A stretch of DNA of 64,000 nt, from NCBI RefSeq assembly GCF_041734735.1, contig NC_134905.1, forward strand, positions 11,844,714 through 11,908,713, given 5' to 3'. The translations under genes were made by a program, and so were the position numbers. This stretch comes from Babylonia areolata (lineage: Eukaryota; Mollusca; Gastropoda; Neogastropoda; Buccinidae). Positions 24,001-36,700 of the stretch are shown here, piece by piece (position 1 is the stretch's first letter; every line of letters starts with the position of its first letter). A model generated the notes under the pieces. That model did not search any database, was not told the origin of the DNA, and was given only the letters and a program-made list of their open reading frames with translations.

Positions 24001-27000
24001 GTGGAGAGCCTTGGCCAAAGGAATGATTCAGCGCTTATAGCTTTTAGAGGCGTTTGATTGGCTAAGAGAGGACCAGGCAAGACAGGTCGTCTTTTCACTG
24101 TTAGCCAAGCAGAGCAAACCAATAGGCCTAGTTTGCATCAGTTTGACATGGTACAGTATATGACACCAAAATTAACTATCAACTGCACTAAAAACAAGAT
24201 TGCATAAGAATTAAAATATTTCTTATTTTCTAACATTGAATTCTGTTTGGACACACTAACATGCCTACACACTTACACATGCATACCAGAGCATTGTAAC
24301 CTCACAAACATATGCATGCACCCCCCCCCCCCCCCCCCCATTAAAAATAACCAGATACAAAAAATGACATCATCACATTTAAGACCGAAACTACATAAAA
24401 TACACAATGCATTAAAACAGGACTGTAAAAATACTAGCACAAAGATACTTGCCAACAAGCATACCTTGGTTTAACCATTCCGCCCAGAACAAAAATGCTT
24501 ACGGAAAAGGTAAGTTTTCAGATCTGACTTAAAGGAATGTAGATCAGAGGAATTTCTAAGAGATGAAGGTAGAGAGTTCCACACTTGGGGAACCTGAGCT
24601 CTGAAAGACCTATTTCCAGTGCATTTGAGATTAGTCCTTGGAACTTTGTAAGCAGCTTTTCAGAACTGGATCTTAATGTTCTATGCGGTTCATATATTTC
24701 CCATACAGAGGAGAGATACAATGGAAGAGACTTGTCAAAATGTTTGAAGGTGAGTGTTGCTAACTTGCGGGACTCAAATGGAAGCCAGTGTAACTGATTC
24801 AGCAGAGGTGTAACATGATCAGATTTCTTTTTGGCGAGAACCAGTCGTGCAGCATTGTTCTGGATTTTCTGTAATCTGTTGATGGAGGAAGATGGTAAAC
24901 CTGCAAGAGTGGAACTGCAGTAATCCAGTCTGAACAGGACAAATGAGGAAACCAACTGAGCCATATTTTTCTCTGTTATGTAGGGTCTGACTGAGGCTAG
25001 CCTTCGGAGATGAAAATTACATGAGCGACACAAGAATGAAATTTGGTCGTTCATAGTCAAGGTTTGATCGAGATATACACCAAGGTATTAGGCTGATGTT
25101 TGAAATGCTACTGAAGCAGGGCCAAACATAACTGGGTCCTTTTCTGCTGCCTTAAGACGAGTTAGGTCTCCTGCGGCTAAGAGTTTGGTTTTGTCTTCAT
25201 TGAGCTTTATCTTGTTTTTGTCCATCCATGTTTTTTTACATCAGCTACACAAGCTTCCAATTCAGTAATGACTGTTTTAAAATCAGATGGTGGAGTGGCT
25301 TTTTGTAATTCTGTGTCATCTGCATATTTATGGTAACCAAATGAGTGCCTTTTGAAGATGTCAGACAAAGGTTGAGTGTACAAAGTGAACAAGATAGGCC
25401 CAAAGACTGATCCCTGAGGGACACCAAACACAAGAGGAATGTTTTTAGAGGTGCTATGTTTTACTTTAACCTTGAGTTGACGATTTGAAAGATATGAAGA
25501 AAACCATTTTAAAGCAGTAGATTTAATGCCAAAAGTAGTGCTAAGACAACTGATAAGAATTTGGTGGTCAGTTGTATCAAATGCCGCTGACAGATTTAAA
25601 AATGCTACTACAGATGTAAGTCTTTTGTCTGTGTTTGAGAGGAGACTATCTGTGACTGAAAGAAGGGCTGTTTCTGTGCTATGGCTTTTCCGGTAAGCTG
25701 ACTGACAAGTTTCAAGCAGGCTGTTTTCATCACGATGTTCCTGGAGCTGATGTGACACAACTTTTTCAATGATTTTAGAAATGAAAGAAAGATTAGAGAC
25801 AGGTCTATAGTTCTTTAGCGGATTTGTGTCCAAATTTTGCTTTTTCAAAAGAGGGGTGACAATGGCCAATTTAAGACAATTACCAGCAGTGCCTGACTCT
25901 AGAGAATGATTAATAATTCTGGTGATCAAGGGGAGAAGGTCATCAAGACATAATCTGAAAAGGTTAGTGGGCAATGGATCAAGGTCACAGTTCTTACTTG
26001 GAGATTTAAGAATAAAATCTCTTCCAGCTTTTTCAGAGACAGGTCTAAAACATGTCATTAAATTTCCTTTAAAATCATTAAATCGGTCCTCTGGTGGGCT
26101 AGCATCCAGTTCTTGTCGGATGTTTACAATTTTGTCATTAAAATAATTACTAAAAGCATCAGTCTGGAGACAGTCAGTTTGTTGGAGCGCCAGATATGCT
26201 TCGCCTGTCGTTCTTGATGCTTGGCGGCCCTCAGTTCATCAGTCATCCAGGGAGCAGAGGGACAGTCAGTAACAAGGCGAGTGGAGAGAGGGGTATGCTT
26301 GTCCAGTATCTGACGGAGGCCAGTGTTGTATGTTGTCAGGGGAGATGGGCTTGAGTCAATTCCATCCATGAAGGTTTTGATGTCAGCCTGGAATACCTCA
26401 AGGTTAATCATCTTTGTGTTCCGTGATGTAACAAAATGTTTTGGTCGCTTCAGTCTCCTAAAAGGGATGTCATAAAGAACTGCCATGTGATTAGCAAGAG
26501 CCAAGTCTATGACCTTAAACTGGGGGGTGTAAATGTTCTCTCAAACCACAAGCCAGTCAAGAGTGTGACTATGTTTATGGGTTGGTTCACATATTAACTG
26601 TTTTAACCCTTGGTCGTGAAGTAGAGTACGCAACCATAGTATATCTGAACTGCTGGTCTGTTCATAATGAATCACCGGTAAAACTAAAGTCTCCTGCTTC
26701 CAGGTTGTATTTATCCAGGAGATCAGAAAACTCAGTAATAAAAGTCTGGGTGTTACATTTATTGTCGACTAGGTAAGGGTCTATATATGCATATAATATG
26801 GCACATGGAACTACTGCACTCAACCCTTAATGCTACACCCTCAAATGATGTATAATCAAGGGGTTTGAAGGTACAAATATCCTGAATATAGCTTCTCATA
26901 ATGGTTGCAATACCACCTCCCTTCCTAACTTGTCTAGGGAATGATTTCAATTTGTACCCTTGCGGCGTAAGCTGCGCTATATATGATTCGTCTCCCTGCT

Positions 27001-30000
27001 CATACAACCAGGTCTCAGTCAGTATGGCGATGTCAAAAGCATGGTCAACAATCACATCGTGAATATAAGTGGCCTTCTGTCTGCATGACTAAACGTTCAC
27101 ACACATCAGTTTTAGATATGATGGGTGAAAGGGTAAATCATTTGACTGTAGATTCTTCACAGGGATTATAGGAGTAAGATTAAAAGAGTTTACTCTCACT
27201 CTCACCTTATGAATCATGTGTGGTTCGGGATTTGAAATGTTGGTTCCACCTTGAGCAACACACATTATTTTCCTCTTCCGTACTCCCCCCCGACAAGATC
27301 GTTTTTTACGGGGGAGGTTGTAGCCAATGTTCAAGTCTTTGAGACGTCGTATCACATCATGAGATAAAAGAGTGGTGCAGAGTGTACATGCATGGCGAGG
27401 CACGTGCAGTGTTGATGTTTTGCACTGAAAACTGTGGGTGTTGGCCATACTTCAGCAATGGCGGACGGTGATAGGAAACTGAAGCCCAGAGCAAAAATGT
27501 CCAAACAGTTTAAAAGCACATGGCACAGGATAAAACCACCACATTAAAGGTATGTCCATCATCAAACAGTCTGACAGATATAAACATGATTTAAAACGCA
27601 GAGAATAAAACAATCACTAAAAACTTGAGAGAGCAAAAGAGCCTGCCTGTCAGGCGACTAGTCCGCACTCAGACTGGACCTAAAGCAACAATGTCAGGGC
27701 TCCCACAGCAGTCCTTACATGTCCTGTGTCATCAACTGGACCTAAAGCAACAATGTCTGGGCTCCCACAAGTCTGAGTGAACAAAATTCCATATTCTTTC
27801 CAAAAACCCTGCATTACATCTTCCTAGACCCCAAAACAAAGTTCTAAACAAACATGCATGAACACACATACAACATAAATACCACACACGGTGAGAGGCT
27901 GTGAGAGACAAGACGGGGAGTGCGAGGTGTTCAAACACTGTCGCACAGAAAATTCTGTCATAGTTCTTCACATTTATCTAATTTCCATCGCTTCAATTGT
28001 CTTTGTTTTTCTTTGTTTCTTGCAAAATCTTCTTCAGTACGGTAGGTGTTGTGAAAGGTAAGATTCCAAGACTTCCAAACCTTGTTGGGTAAAATTATTT
28101 CCATGTCTCTTCCAGCCCTGGAGATGGTCTTCCTATTTTCCCATGACTTTTCCAGACTTCCATGATTCTGTAGGAATCCTATATATTGTATTGTATAGTA
28201 TTGCATCACTTTTGTCACAACAGATTCCTCTGATATGCATGCATGCGTGCAACGGGCTGAATTCACCTCTGTACGTGTCCTTTCCTAAAAATTATCTGTT
28301 TCTCTTACTTTGACACATGCACCTCTGTCTGTCTGTATCCCCCCCATTGCCCCCCATGTGTGTGTCAGTGTGCAAAGGACTGACCGGCCCGCAGTGTTCC
28401 AACACATCGTCCCACACACAGAGCGCCCACTGTCGGTCTGCCCACGGCCTGTCAGCACTCTGCAATCAAACAGCCACACATACATCCTCATCATCAACAC
28501 AGAATCGGTTTTCACTTTTCTGCTGGATGTATGGCCACAAACACACAAACGTGCACAAATAAGCGGCTATTCACACATGCACACTATACACACACATATT
28601 GAATCACACACACATACACAAACACATATACTTGCACACACATGTGCACGAACACACATACACGAACACATACACCTGTACACACACACAAAAATTCCAA
28701 AACGCACACATACAAACATACTTGCACACACACACTATAAGTAGAAATGTTTGCACATGTATATACATTTTCTTTTTATCTTTAACCCATAAACAGTGAA
28801 ACTAAAAGCTATCAAAAGAGCTCACCAGCATTTTTATAAAGAAGGGCATGATCTTCTCATAGACGGGCAGGAAAGCCTCTTTGTGGGTGCCGAAGAATGA
28901 ATGGAGGATGTCCGCTATCTTGCTCAAGATGTACACATCTTCGTCGTCCTGTGACACACACACATCACTTACTACACATATCTTCACTCACTACACACTT
29001 TGAGAGGTAGCCAATGGTTTGTGAAGACACACACAATCTTCATTCTCTACAAACTTTGAATGAGTGTCTGACTTTGTGATCAAACTATTCTTTTGCAAAC
29101 TTATCAAGTTGTTTTACCCACTCACATTTTACTGGTGTATATTTCATTTCTAAGGAAAATTTTAAAAAAAGAAGAGAAAAAAGAGCACTCACCTCTTCCA
29201 TCAGACTTTCTTCCACAACGTCATCATAGTCCTCGTCTTTCCGCTTCTCTGTTCATCACACACATACACAACATAAACACACATACACACACCACACAAT
29301 TATGCCACTGGAAACAAAACAACAAAGTGGACAACACATATGCACTGAAAAATAACACAGAAATACACACAGAATACAGGATTCTATGTCATCTCCAAGA
29401 CATCAGACAAAGAACAACAACAATGAAACCAAATGACAGACGGAGAAAAACATATGGGAGAATAGCGGCAAAGACCCGGACCAACAGACACCTAAACTGA
29501 ACAGAGCAGGAAAGAGGTGTAATGAAATAAATAACATTTTATTAAACAAAAACAAACAAACAAAAAACCCCTCACATATACAAATCTTATCTGCATCAAC
29601 ATGGCATTCAACTTATCTCTCTGGTTGCAATTAAGCCTACCCCCTCCCCACAGGAACAAAACAACAAAACATAAAGAAAGCATTGTTAAGTGTACTGATA
29701 CGTCAATTCCTTTTTCTGTATCAAAGTGTCAGAACATACTCTGTACTTTTCATGTCTTTATCTGATCAAAGTGTGCTGCGTTTTATTTGTCCTTTTTTGT
29801 TTTTTGTTACATTTGTTGCTGTTTTGGGTTGTTTTTTTAAGTTGTATTTTCATATATTTCTGAAACTATGTCTCATATTTTACAAACTTATCTTGATGTT
29901 CATGTATATAAATAAAACATTGTTCGATATCTTAAAAAAAAAAAAAAAAAAGGAAAAAGAAAGAAAAAATCTAAATAGATAGATATAGATATATCAGGGT

Positions 30001-30248
30001 TCCCACAGATGTAACCAAACAAAATTTCATACTTTTTCCAAACCATTTCCAGCCCAAACTGAAATTTTTCCAAACCAAACAAAAAGCCAAAGTGAATAAA
30101 AATTGTGTCCTCTACAGTGCTGATGGCAGAGATCTGCTGACATCCGGGAATCAATGTTCAATTTTCAACTTTTTTTTGTTCGTTGCTCAATTCATTTTTG
30201 ACTCATCTTTGTAAACAAAGTGAATCTATGTTATAATCGGGTGTTCAG

Positions 30249-30285
<37 letters not shown>

Positions 30286-33200
30286 GGAAACTTTAACATT
30301 GCCATTTTCTCTGGAAATACTTTCTCTGCCAATACCAAATTTGGATTTAACATAGTAGGAAAAAAATCTTCACAGTCATAGCAATAATAGGTTTAAGTCT
30401 TCCGAATTAAGCCGCATTTCCAGATCACTAGTAGTTTATTATGATGAAGCTCAATCCAGATAAAAAAAAACCCCAACAACTCCATAATACCTCTTCCCAG
30501 TTTCCAGAACATAGGTTATGTTTGGTAAGAAGATGGCATGACATCATTTTTCTTGTTCACAATTAAAAGAAAAGAAATGCAAATTCTGGACAGAACACAT
30601 ACAGTAACACTAACTACACCATCGATGTGTTTACTGCATGTGAATATTCTAAAATGGACACTGAATAAACCAAAATGAACATAAAAGAAAAACTGAATCA
30701 ACCGTTTCACTGAGTTTCGGTCAGCTTTGTCTAGACTGGTCTGTGCAGACCTTGGGAAAACAGCTACATACTGCAGTGTGCCTGAGGCGATGGCAACATC
30801 TTCTTTATCACCAAATTAAAAGAATTTCTGAAATAATCGAGAGAAAAACACATATAAAAACATGACTGAAATGTGGTATTACCTCCAATACGATCATCTT
30901 TATCACACACACACAAAAAACAACAACATAGCTTGGTCAAATGATGTCAAATGCTCTGTAGCCCACTGGATAAGTCTACTTGCTTCTGAACTGAACATGC
31001 ATGGTTTGATCCCACTATCATGCCTTTTTTCCCTCTCCCAAGGTTAACAATATTTAATACAGAACACATTTTATAGATTTTAAAAAACCTCTTTCTTTCC
31101 TCTTGATTCCTTTACTGAATAAGGCGTGTATCACAAGTGTGTCTTGATGGCCTTGCCTCTTCTTAAATACATAAAACTCTTTATTGAACAGTACTGGTCA
31201 AAGGCTTTTACTTGTACTACAATCCAAGACTTTTCCAAACCCTGAAGGACAAAACATGCTTTTCCTGGACTTTTCCAGCCCTGGAAGTGGTTCTGATTAC
31301 CCCCACCCACACCCCCTTTTTCCAGCCCTGGAAGTGGTTCTGACCCCCCCCCCCCCCACCCCCCCCTCCCCAACCTCCCTTTTCCAGCCCTGGAAATTGT
31401 TCTGTTAGTACTCCTTGGACATGTCCCATCTGATCATGACGCTGTACAAACCCTGGGTTTGGTATTTCTCTGACATAAACTGTTTTGCTGCCTGAGAAAT
31501 AAGATCTAAGTGATATCTATTTGCCAGGAGTTTTTAACAAAAAAAGAACCCCCCCCCCAAAAAAAAACCAACAACAAACAACACAAAAAAAACACCCCAA
31601 AAATAAACCAAACAAACAAGCAAACAAAACAGGTACATATTTTCAAAAACTCTGCGGGCTTTGTAATTGGATACAGACCCATAACAGTATATATTTTCTG
31701 AAAGGTAAATGAATAAAAAATACAAAACACTTGATGTTTCCCAATTTTGTAATTCTCCAAAAACATGCAGTTGTTTTGAAACCAGTGTTTTGTTGTTTTT
31801 TTTGTCACATTTTCAACTTGTTCATTATGAACATTAGTCTAGTCATTTGCACAGTAAAATATCTCTGGACAAATGACCACAAAAAAAGAGACACACATAT
31901 ATATATATACATGATTCTGTGTGACTGCTCTAAGTGATATCAACACTGATTTGATTGACCAGTCCTTTCAATCAAATCAGTTTTCTTGAAAAAGAATCAT
32001 CAAGCCCATCAGTAAAGTCAGACCCAAGAACTGTTTCATTTCAAATTCATACACATTTGACAACATCTGTGTGTGTTTGTGTTTTCATTTCAATTCTGTG
32101 AGAGCACACGCTTGCCGTCGCATACGAGAGAGAGAGAGAATATGTGTGCATGCATGTTTGTGTGTGTGTGTGTGTGTTTTCATTTCAACTGTGTTTGAGA
32201 GTGTGAGTGTATGTTGCCAGTGAGAGAGGGATGAGAGACAGAGTGCCCTGAATAAGTGGATGGTTTGTATTTGAAGTCAACTCTGCGTCAGCCACAGAGC
32301 TAAAATTGACACCCTCTTCCGCTTTCTCTTTTGCTGCTACATCTAGCTCTTCAACTACCCCCACCTTCCCTCCTCTCTGCAAATCATCATTCTAACTTTC
32401 AGTCACGTCAAGGGAACCATCTGACAAGACTTTGCCACACCTAGCACTCAATTTATTGTTGTCAGTGACTTGTAAAGCTTCTGCAACATCTTGGATGGCA
32501 AAATTGCAATTATTTTGTTGTGACATACTGCTGTTTCAAGCCACTAGGGTAAGATTGTGGTTCATTGTCCACTATTTTGAAGGTATCATGAGGGGAGTGT
32601 TGACAACAATATCCAGAAATTATCATACAGAGCGTGATTGGCCGTTGCTTATCACAGATAACAAAAATAGACATATCAAGCTTTCTGACTGGTTGCTTGT
32701 AGAACCCATTAATTCTGAAACAGAACTGTGAAAAATCCTGGAATGATGCTGATATATATGTATGTCATGAGGCAAGTAGCAAAGCATTTTTGTGGATGTA
32801 TATGGGGCACTGAAGAGGTTAAGTGTGAAAAGCATGTGTACACACACGCACATCAGGCTGTGAGCATGTCAATGGTAGGTCTGCTCTCCTGAACACAGGA
32901 GATGATCTTGTGCTGGTGGATTTTGGTTCACAGTGTGCTCATTGTAATAAGAATTTAATCTCTTTGTTTGTCAAATCAAAGCCTTTCACTCTCGGATCTA
33001 AATAATGCATAATGTTTGGCACAAGATTTCATGAGATCAACACAGATGAGAAATGTGCCTTTATTAATCACTGTAAAGAGTGTTGGTATCTTTTTTGTCT
33101 TGATTTTGTACACATCGGCAGTGGTACTGAAGTGGTAATGTCTTCACAGTGAAGTCTCATACCCACCCCACCCCCTCTCCCACAACTTTCTCCCTGCATT

Positions 33201-33766
33201 TGTACAGATCTCTGAAGTGGCTTTAAAACAGCCATTGCCTGTTACTGCAGGGAAAGCAAAACGGCCTTTTATTTTCTTTCTTTCTTTTTTTGGCAATAAC
33301 TGCAGCATCTTTTTTTGGCAAGTGAAAGAGAGGGCTCAAATGCAATCAAGCAAAATAAATACCACTGAGAACGGAAGGGATGGCAGATCTGTGACCAGCA
33401 TCCAAATCTTTATCAGCAATCTTTACAAGCAAAGACATGATGAAGCAACTCACACCAGGTACTCATTAAAGTGAAAACATTATCATCAGCCACTAAAAAT
33501 GAGTGATATGTACCATTAGTGGAGTCTGTCAAGAAAGAATAACCACTGACACTAAATAAGAACAACCAGTTTCTTTTTTGTTTTTTTCAGCAGGAAATGA
33601 AATTTCAACCATAGAAATAACAGATCTGCGGAAAATTCCCAAGCCTGCAAAACAGAAACATGGTTGCCTCGTTGGATGTGACTGGAAATGAAAGAATAAT
33701 GAGGCTAGGAGAGTAATGGACTGACAGCCTTGGGGTTAAAATGTGCTACTTTTTGTCATTTCTTTC

Positions 33767-33797
<31 letters not shown>

Positions 33798-36700
33798 TAA
33801 ACATTCTTTCCTTTATAAAACAAAAATTATATTCTTTCATTTATAGATTAAACAACCACCTTCATTCTAATGATAGCGTATGGAAGTATCAATCTATAAA
33901 AAAATAAAAAAACCCAAACAAAACAAATATAGCTGAACAGTTCAAAACAAATGGAAGAGTAGAGAAGCGTGTGGTGACTGACCCTGTCTCTCTGTCTGAC
34001 GTTCAAAGTGTTTCTGCAGCAGCTTGGCCAGCATGGTCACCAGTGTCTCCATGTCTGCCTCTGACAGACAGCCCTGCCCCAGCTTCTCCACGCACTGTGT
34101 CACACACCATCACCACTGTCATCAATTCATCATCCATGTCAACCAGTAATTAACATGCATGGCGAAAGCTTCTCATTTCATTTGGTTTAAACAAATCTTT
34201 AATCAGAAAACGTCACACATATACACATAAACAGCAAAGCAACAACAAGCTAACAGCTTATATCATGCTCAGGAATGTGAAAAATCATTTTCATTGGTTT
34301 AGTTTGACGACTGGTGGATGTAAATGCAGTTATGTTGAAATAAAAGTTTTACAATTACATATAAATGATAGCTGCTGAATTCAATGTTTCCTTCTTTAGC
34401 CGTGGCGATGAATATATTCAGACCTGCCTACCCTGTAAAATGCCCATCCGTAATTTTCGTTACCACAAATGCCAATTTTCAGTAGTTGGGGACTTCTATC
34501 AGGAGTATTTAAATCGCACCATATTTTTTCAACTGTGATCAACTAATACCTATTTCGAAGTGCACATATCAGCATAAGCTACATATGCATGCACACACAC
34601 ACTCATGCACACACATACTGCTCAAGACAGTCAGAAAGAGATGGTGAGAGAATTCACAATTTCATTGCAAGACCAACGACCTAAAAGGTCAAGAAAAAAA
34701 ATCAACTTGAGTGCCTCATTTTGTCAATAGCTGTGAACAGAAGGTTGCAGTTTATCATGCTGGTTTCCAATTGAGCTACATGTCCAACAGAAAGCTCACA
34801 ATCTGCTTTCTTAAAAATAAATAAATAAATTTAAAAAAAGTTTGTGATGATTGCCTGGGTTGACTTCGGTACAGCTGCTGCACTGATGTTTCTCTTTCTC
34901 CATGTGTCGGTGGCAGTATCAACCGATCAAGTCCACCGTGTGCACACTAAAATCACACCAGCAAGCCATACAGAGTGCCAACTCCGGGCCTTCCCGCTTG
35001 CTTTGAGTACGGGATATGTCTCTGAATACCTAGCCTTCTTCTCAACAGATGAAAGAATTTTTCCATTTTCTTTATCACTGTCTTCTCTATCAGTCTCATG
35101 GACGAACTTCGCTTTCTCAGACACCATCTTGAGTGCCGGAAGTTTTTGTAACGATGGTTATACATAGCGCAGCCATGCTGAAATCAGACCAAACAAGACT
35201 GTCATTTGAAAATATTATTTTCCATCATTTGAAAACATATTTTTAAACTCGTGACCAAAGTCCCATACTTCTTTACTGATTTCCGTAGAAACTACAGAAA
35301 AATTGTTATGGTAGGCAGGTTTGCATACAAGGATGCAAGAGGGACTGAATCAAAAAAGCATACTGTAGCCAGGGTGCTGAAAGCCCCGTTGTGAAGGAAA
35401 AGTGACACTGAGGATTCTGGGGGGCAAAGTCTGCCTGAAGCTGACAAAAAAAAAAAAAAAAAAAAAAAGTTTACAAATGTTTACCAGTGCAGGAATAACC
35501 AATGTTTCATTGTTCTGCAGGGGTCAATATTTTATTTTTGAAATGGCACATAAACACACAAAGAAAGAACAGTGTTTCCTATAAGCTTAAAACCTGGTAT
35601 AAAACAAAACATATTTTCTGCTTTTAAACTAGATGAATCTTTGGTATTTGAGCTACAGATTTCATATCAAAATAACATATACAAACAGCAGCCATCAAAT
35701 GTATCAGTACATCATTGGCTGATGTAATTTCAGCATACATACAAAAAGCACTGTTTTGTTTGTTGTTTTTAAAAAATTCAAAGCGTGCTAGATTTCATCA
35801 AAACGACTCACAACTGACTCTCAACCGGATCTAAGTAACGCATAATGTTTGGCACAAGAATTGGTTCCATCAACTCAGAACATATCAGAAACGGGCCTTT
35901 CATTATCGGGACTGATGAACAGAATGGGTTTTTTCTCCAATCTTGTTGGCAAATACATTGGCAGTAGCATCACAAAAGCCCTCTTCACAACATCAACTTA
36001 AGTTTCACTACCTTCCCCATTTTCTCTCCACTTGCACTATCTTAGGAATGGCCTCTGGGGCTGTTCTGCGGCAGTCATGACCAACTGACAGAAGCATTAA
36101 AAAAAAAGGTTTTTTTTTTATAAATTGGGTAAGTGCATTTCAGTGCAGCTCTCATCCCTGTACTGAAAGGCATTACAATGAATATAAACATGATCGTTGT
36201 CAAACTCGTTGTTCACAACATAAAACAGAAAAAAAAGATTAAAAAAGTAAATAAATAAGACAAAGAAGACACAGATTCAGATGGAGATGGAATCACATGA
36301 ATCATTTCATTTCAACCTACTGATTTCATTTTATATGAAGACAGCTATTTACTTCAATTCAGCAAATATTTAAAACACCTGGTTCTAAACTTTGCAGTTA
36401 TGCAATCACATTTAAATAAATCAAACATTATTTGAACACCTAAAAAAGCTGGATACCACATGTACTCACTCTGATTCAGTCATATTTAGCAAAAAAAAAG
36501 CAAAAAAAAAAAGCACCCAGCCTGACTGAATGCTGCCATAAAATCTCATTCCAGCAGCATGGCATGAAGAGAGGTCTGTGACGTCATAACCAAAGCAAGG
36601 TCGGTAAAATCGCCTGTCTACAACTCATCACAAAATGCCAAAACAGTGCATTGTAACAAAGGTTAGGTATCAAGGTAAGGTATGAAGAAAGCTACTGAAC

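Larger units (their letters stand above)
18009..24171 (-). mobile_element. DIRS-type tyrosine-recombinase retrotransposon (fossil, structurally complete)
   Basis: The element is about 6.16 kb and reads on the minus strand. Its parts in order are a Gag-like region (about 22624-21437), reverse transcriptase with a YLDDW motif (about 21385-20400), RNase H (about 20346-19985) and a tyrosine recombinase (about 19071-18395). The ends are inverted repeats (18053-18200 and 24021-24150). An internal complementary region at 18282-18362 matches both outer termini in inverse, which is diagnostic of DIRS. The ends are still very similar to each other, suggesting a fairly young insertion. Coding parts are broken in perhaps a few places. 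It sits in the 3' UTR of the CR1-like LINE and carries a smaller insertion at about 23430. Confidence 0.88.
17722..27673 (-). mobile_element. CR1-like LINE, split by the DIRS element
   Basis: The minus-strand element starts near 27673 and ends in an (AAT)n tail at 17722. It has an apurinic endonuclease-like part at about 26759-27055 ([20 protein letters not shown]), and a reverse transcriptase at about 25207-26058 ([36 protein letters not shown]). The C-terminal part lies at 24518-25060 ([20 protein letters not shown], then LHWLP). Without the 6.2-kb insertion it is about 3.8 kb, close to full length for a CR1-type element. The coding part is broken into several frames with stops, so it is inactive. 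Sequence on both sides carries the same 65-bp unit. Confidence 0.85.

Noticed and set aside
26124-26504. Separate host gene inside the 17-27 kb intron
   Set aside because: The peptide lies between endonuclease and RT of the CR1-like LINE and is its linker region.
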